Shown: positions 59,994 to 64,000 of the stretch, piece after piece
Position numbering within the stretch: the stretch's first letter is position 1
Layout: every line of letters begins with the position of its first letter
Source: Sphagnum magellanicum
Taxonomy: Eukaryota; Streptophyta; Sphagnopsida; Sphagnales; Sphagnaceae
Length of the DNA stretch: 64,000 bases
Direction: 5' to 3'
NCBI GenBank assembly: GCA_021904315.1
Contig: CM038920.1
Span: 13,888,001-13,952,000, forward strand
Position numbers and translations under genes: made by a program
Notes under the pieces: model-generated
Database searches by the model: none
What the model was told of the DNA's origin: nothing
What the model saw: only the letters and a program-made list of their open reading frames with translations

Positions 59994-60813
59994 TGTCGCA
60001 ACCCCACTTTGGCCAAGTGTGGGGGTGAAGCCCAACACTTGGAAAAGTTGGAGGTTGGGAGTCTTCCGGGACTTCCGAATGTTCAGAGCTCAACAGCAAG
60101 GCCCAAAACACCTCACATTGAGGTGTTCTTGGTGTCATTGGAAAGGTCTTGAAACGGAGATATCGAAAATGCCCTCGCATTGGCAATTCGGACATCTGCA
60201 GCCCAAGTTATGGGCAAAAGAAGGGCCGGGAGTCAAACTGGCAGTTTGACTCCCGACCACTAAAAGTCGGGAATCGACCTCTTCCCGACGTCCGATTTGA
60301 GCGTGCGACATGGCGTTGGAAAGATCTTGACGAGGGCTACAACTTTGGTTGAGACCTTGTCGCGATCCAACTCTGCAGTCGGGAGTTATGGCGGTTCAAA
60401 CTTCCGGGAGTCTCGCCGGGGCAATTTCGGGACTCCATTTCGGGAGTCCCGGGAATTTGTGCCATTCGGATGTAGCCTCCGCGACCAGCCGCAGAGAATA
60501 CTATATGGGGGAAGGTGATGGCTTCCCCCGAGTCCGGGCCGTGGTGAGTCTTGTGTGTCCAAGTGCCCGTGGCAAGTCCTAACACCCAAGGGTGTCCCGA
60601 ATGCTAAACTAACCCGATTTGGTTGGTTTTGGATGCAAATTCACACGAGCTAAGCTAGTCCCTCTTCCTAGTCTAATCCCTTGGCTCCCAACTCGACCCT
60701 CTACCCCTCTATAGAGTTGGAAGCCGGGAGCGTGCTACCAAGTCTCAACTTTCCGCAACTTGACTTTGTGAAACCCTCAAGTGGGTTTCACCCCGTGACT
60801 TGGGAGTGCGTCA
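59994..60813 (+). mobile_element. 5' LTR of a Ty3/gypsy element (820 bp)
   Basis: Begins TGTCGCAACCCCAC and ends GGAGTGCGTCA, directly followed by CG and the primer-binding site, so both ends are well fixed. It contains a perfect 29-bp palindrome (60227-60255) shared in altered form with the other LTR copies. The 3' LTR lies outside the window. Bases AGGAA just before it are the expected target-site duplication. Confidence 0.92.
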
Positions 60814-60815
60814 CG

Positions 60816-60827
60816 TGGTATCAGAGC
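60816..60827 (+). other. Primer-binding site (initiator Met tRNA)
   Basis: TGGTATCAGAGC, two bases after the LTR end, is complementary to the 3' end of plant initiator Met tRNA, the usual primer of chromovirus-type Ty3/gypsy elements. Confidence 0.92.
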
Positions 60828-60856
60828 AAGTGGTGAAGCTCATTTCTTGGGTTGGG

Positions 60857-63800
60857 ATGGCACCCAAGAAGAACCGCAAGCAACCGCAAGGCTCCATGTT
60901 GGAGGAGCCCGCCGAGGACCAAGTAGCCCCGCTGGAATCCATTGGTGAGGAGGAACCAAGGCTCCGGGAGGACCAAGATGAGCTCGAAAGTGAGGAGGAG
61001 CCAAGGAGCTTGGTCCTATTCACCCAAGAGCAACTTGAAGTACTTCTGAAGATGGGGAGGCCCGACTTCGATGAGTTAGTGGCGGCCCTCAAAACGGGAG
61101 CCGACAAGGGTGAAAGGTTTCAACCGGCCAAGCCCGGGAACTTCGATGGTGCCCGCGACCGTAAGGTTGTGGATGCTTGGCTTGCGGAGATGGACGACAA
61201 CTTGCATGCCACCAAGGTGGGCCGACATTCCACCATGGAGCTTGCCCAATCCTACTTAAAAGGCTATGCCGCCACATGGTGGCGGACGGTGAGACAAGAG
61301 GAGGGCAAGAACCATGGCTATACGTGGGAGTTTTTCAAGGATCGCATTGAGGCGAAATTCATTCCGAGAAACTCCGACTACATTTCTAGGTGCAAACTCT
61401 GTGACCTTGTGAATGCCACAAATGAAAACTTGAGGCAATATGTGAGGGCTTACTCCGAACTCATGCTCGAGGTCCGGCACATGCACGAGATGGACCATGT
61501 GTGCTAATTCGTGATGGGGCTTCCAACTTAGGCGAGGCGAAAGCTTGAGGAGAGTTGGCCCGCTTCATTATCCGAGGCCATCACGAAAGTGGAGAACTTT
61601 TCGGATGTGGGGCGGAGTGACAAATCCGGGTTCAAGAAGGACAACAAGTTCCTTCACAAGAAACCAAGGCATGAGGGGGAATGGAGCCGGGGGCAAGGTA
61701 GCCCGACCAAGGAAAAGCCTAAACAATTCCAAGGCTCGGGGTTCAAACCAAAAGGAAGCTTTGTGAGAAAAGGGGCTCCCTCCAAGGGGAGCCAACAAAA
61801 GGGAGATTTTGGAGCAAAGCCCAAGGGGGCATGCTTCAATTGCAACGAAGTGGGGCACTACTCCAAAGATTGCCCCAAGTCCAAATCGGGTGTTGGGAGC
61901 TCCAAGGTACTTGCTCTCAATGCCACTTTAGCCCAAAAGGAATGCAACCGACTTATCTTCTTGAAAGGGAAGATTTCTAAGCGGGAAATTTTATGTCTTT
62001 TGGACATAGGGGCTTCTCACAACTTCATAACTCGAGAAAGCGCCGAAAGGATGGAGCTCCACTTGGAGGAGCTCAAGGCACCCATTGAGGTGCACTTCGC
62101 GGATGGGGTTCCCCATCCAATTACGTTACAAGCAAAAGAGGTGCCTCTCCAATTGGGGAATTGGAGAGGAAAGGTGGACTTGTTGATTTCCACCTTGGGT
62201 GGAATGGATTGCATTTTGGGAATGGAGTTCATCACCCAAAACAATGTGCTCATAGAGGGGCACAATAGGCTATTTAGAATCCCATCTAAAAGTGGGATTG
62301 TGCGAGTCAAAGCACATGAATTGCCTTGTGTGGGTGATCCAACCATCCATTTCATGTTAGGAAAAGCTTGGGAAAGAGAATGCGTGGGAGGTTTTGGCAT
62401 GATGTGTGTCATGCGGGTGTTGGATGAATATGAACCCAAGGAAACCACCAAGTTGGTGACTTCCCCCAAGTGCATAAGGCAAGTTTTGGAAGAGTTCCCG
62501 GATGTGATGCCCGAAGACTTGCCCGAAGACTTGCCCCCGAGAAGACAAGTTGATCATGCGATTGAAGTGATGCCGGGAGTAGCACCTCCCGCCAAGGCCC
62601 CATATAGAATGAGCCATGACGAGTTGAAAGAGCTTAAGGTTCAATTCGAAGAACTCCTCACAAAAGGGTATATCAAACCAAGCAAGTCACCATATGGGGC
62701 ACCCGTCCTTTTTGTTCACAAGAAGGATGGGACCTTGAGGATGTGTGTTGATTATAGAGCACTCAACAAGGCAACGGTGAAAAATCGGTATCCTTTACCT
62801 CGCATCGATGATCTATTTGATTGTCTCTCGGGAGCCAAGGTTTTTAGTAGAATTGATCTACGTTCGGGGTATTACCAAATAAGGATCGCGGAAGGGGACG
62901 AAGAAAAGACCGCTTGTCGCACAAGGTATGGCTCATATGAGTTCTTGGTGATGCCCTTTGGGCTCACTAATGCACCCGCCACATTTTGTACCCTCATGAG
63001 TGACATTTTTCGCGAATGGCTTAATGATTTTGTGGTCGTCTACATAAACGACATTTTGATCTATAGTAGCTCCTTGGAGGAGCATGCGGAGCACCTTCGC
63101 AAGGTGTTCCAAAGGCTACAAGAAAACAAGTTGTATGCCAAGCTTGAGAAGTGCGAATTTGGGGGTGTCGGAAGTGGACTTTCTTGGACATAGGATAACT
63201 CAAGAAGGTTTGATGATGGACGATCACAAGGTCAAGGCAATTTTGGATTGGGAGCCGCCTAAGTCGATTCCCGCCTTGAGATCCTTTCTTGGATTGGCCT
63301 CTTATTATCGCAAGTTCATCAAGAACTTTGCGAAGATAGCGGTTCCTTTGACAAACCTCTTGAAGAAGTCCGCCGTCACTTATGATTGGGATGAAGCATG
63401 CGACGAAGCCTTTGGAACATCGAAGGGCATTTTGGTGAAGGCGCCGGTGTTGAAGTTGCCCGACTTTGACAAGGACTTTGAAATCCATTCCGACGCCTCC
63501 GACTTTGCGATTGGGGGTGTCATAGTGCAAGATGGAAGACCGGTGGCTTTTGAAAGCAAGAAATTGAGTGAGACGGTGAGAAGGTGGCCAACCCACGAGA
63601 AGGAAATGTGGGTGGTCATACATTGCCTCAAGACTTGGGGCCATTACATAGGCTCCAAAGATGTGGTGGTGTGGACCGACAATGTGACCTTGAAGTATTT
63701 CTCCACTCAACCCAAGTTGTCATCGAAGCAAGTAAGGTGGTAAGACACATTGGCCTTATTCAATGTGGACATCCGGCACAAGCCCGAAAAGGAGAACATA

Positions 63801-64000
63801 GTTCCCGATGCCTTGAGCCGAAAACACCAACTTAGAATGGTGTGTGTGGGAGAGTCGGAACTTCAAAAGGAAGTTAGACTAGCGAGTCGTCGGGATGCTT
63901 TTGCCAAGGAGGCAAGGCAAAGCATCCAAAATGGAGCCAAGCCCCACTTCCATTTGCGAAATGGATTATTGTGGTATAAGCAAAATCGACTCTATGTGCC
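60857..64000 (+). mobile_element. Ty3/gypsy gag-pol region, truncated by the window edge
   Basis: Fossil internal region, in order: gag starting MAPKKNRKQPQ (60857) with the retrotransposon-gag core (YLKGYAATWWRTV, about 61250); a CCHC zinc knuckle [14 protein letters not shown] (about 61831); an aspartic-protease-like block ([12 protein letters not shown], about 61995); reverse transcriptase ([20 protein letters not shown] about 62746, [24 protein letters not shown]); RNase H (FEIHSDASDFAIGG, about 63478); and the linker PDALSRKH (about 63808). Integrase and the 3' LTR are outside. Gag and pol follow the single-polyprotein layout usual in this group. It is broken, with about three breaks in the part seen, yet well preserved and so likely one of the younger insertions here. 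Confidence 0.92.

Overview
This is a stretch of nuclear DNA from a land plant. Two spliced host genes sit at the left end, a nuclear tRNA gene follows, and most of the remaining 50 kb is AT-rich, repeat-laden intergenic DNA. The second host gene is a homologue of the radial-spoke protein RSPH14. Flowering plants and conifers have no flagella, so its presence points to a plant with swimming sperm: a moss, liverwort, hornwort, lycophyte, fern, cycad or Ginkgo. The short introns (mostly 80-350 bases) favour a bryophyte-like genome, but this is inference.

Left end (1-14 kb, plus strand): GCP2 (gamma-tubulin complex protein 2, SPC97 family; at least 22 exons in view, 5' end missing) is followed by an RSPH14-like armadillo-repeat gene with 10 coding exons. 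In both, the chosen splice sites keep the reading frame open to a stop. A clean tRNA-Pro(UGG) lies at 14116-14187.

Middle (16-41 kb): the main novelty is a pair of single-exon genes on the minus strand, 18 kb apart (20279-20719 and 38138-38551). They encode small secretory precursors with a signal peptide, a conserved TDCQQ-ES patch and a proline/glycine-rich C-terminus ending in NPG plus two residues. They look like paralogous precursors of an unrecognised secreted peptide. Each has a TATA box 300-365 bases upstream of its start codon. A 294-bp foldback element holding a microRNA-like hairpin lies upstream of the first gene. Around them are several small inverted-repeat elements, a decayed hAT-like transposase gene (22.2-27.6 kb, minus strand) that carries two solo LTRs and a minisatellite of about 52 bp, and degenerate short repeats.

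Right end (43-64 kb): a decayed plus-strand gene of unknown family, ending in a RING-like zinc finger, is split by a 598-bp inverted-repeat element. Next comes a decayed CACTA (En/Spm-like) transposon from about 49.8 kb, with subterminal repeats, internal tandem arrays and remnants of its transposase and DUF4216-like frames. Its right end is interrupted by a solo-like LTR. Seven bases from that LTR's expected end, a Ty3/gypsy element of the same LTR family has inserted. This element (5' LTR, initiator-Met primer-binding site, gag, protease, reverse transcriptase, RNase H) runs off the window and is treated as a fossil with about three breaks in view.

No CRISPR array, organelle segment, rRNA gene or bacterial-type operon was seen. 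Family names rest on recalled sequence patterns; no database search was run.
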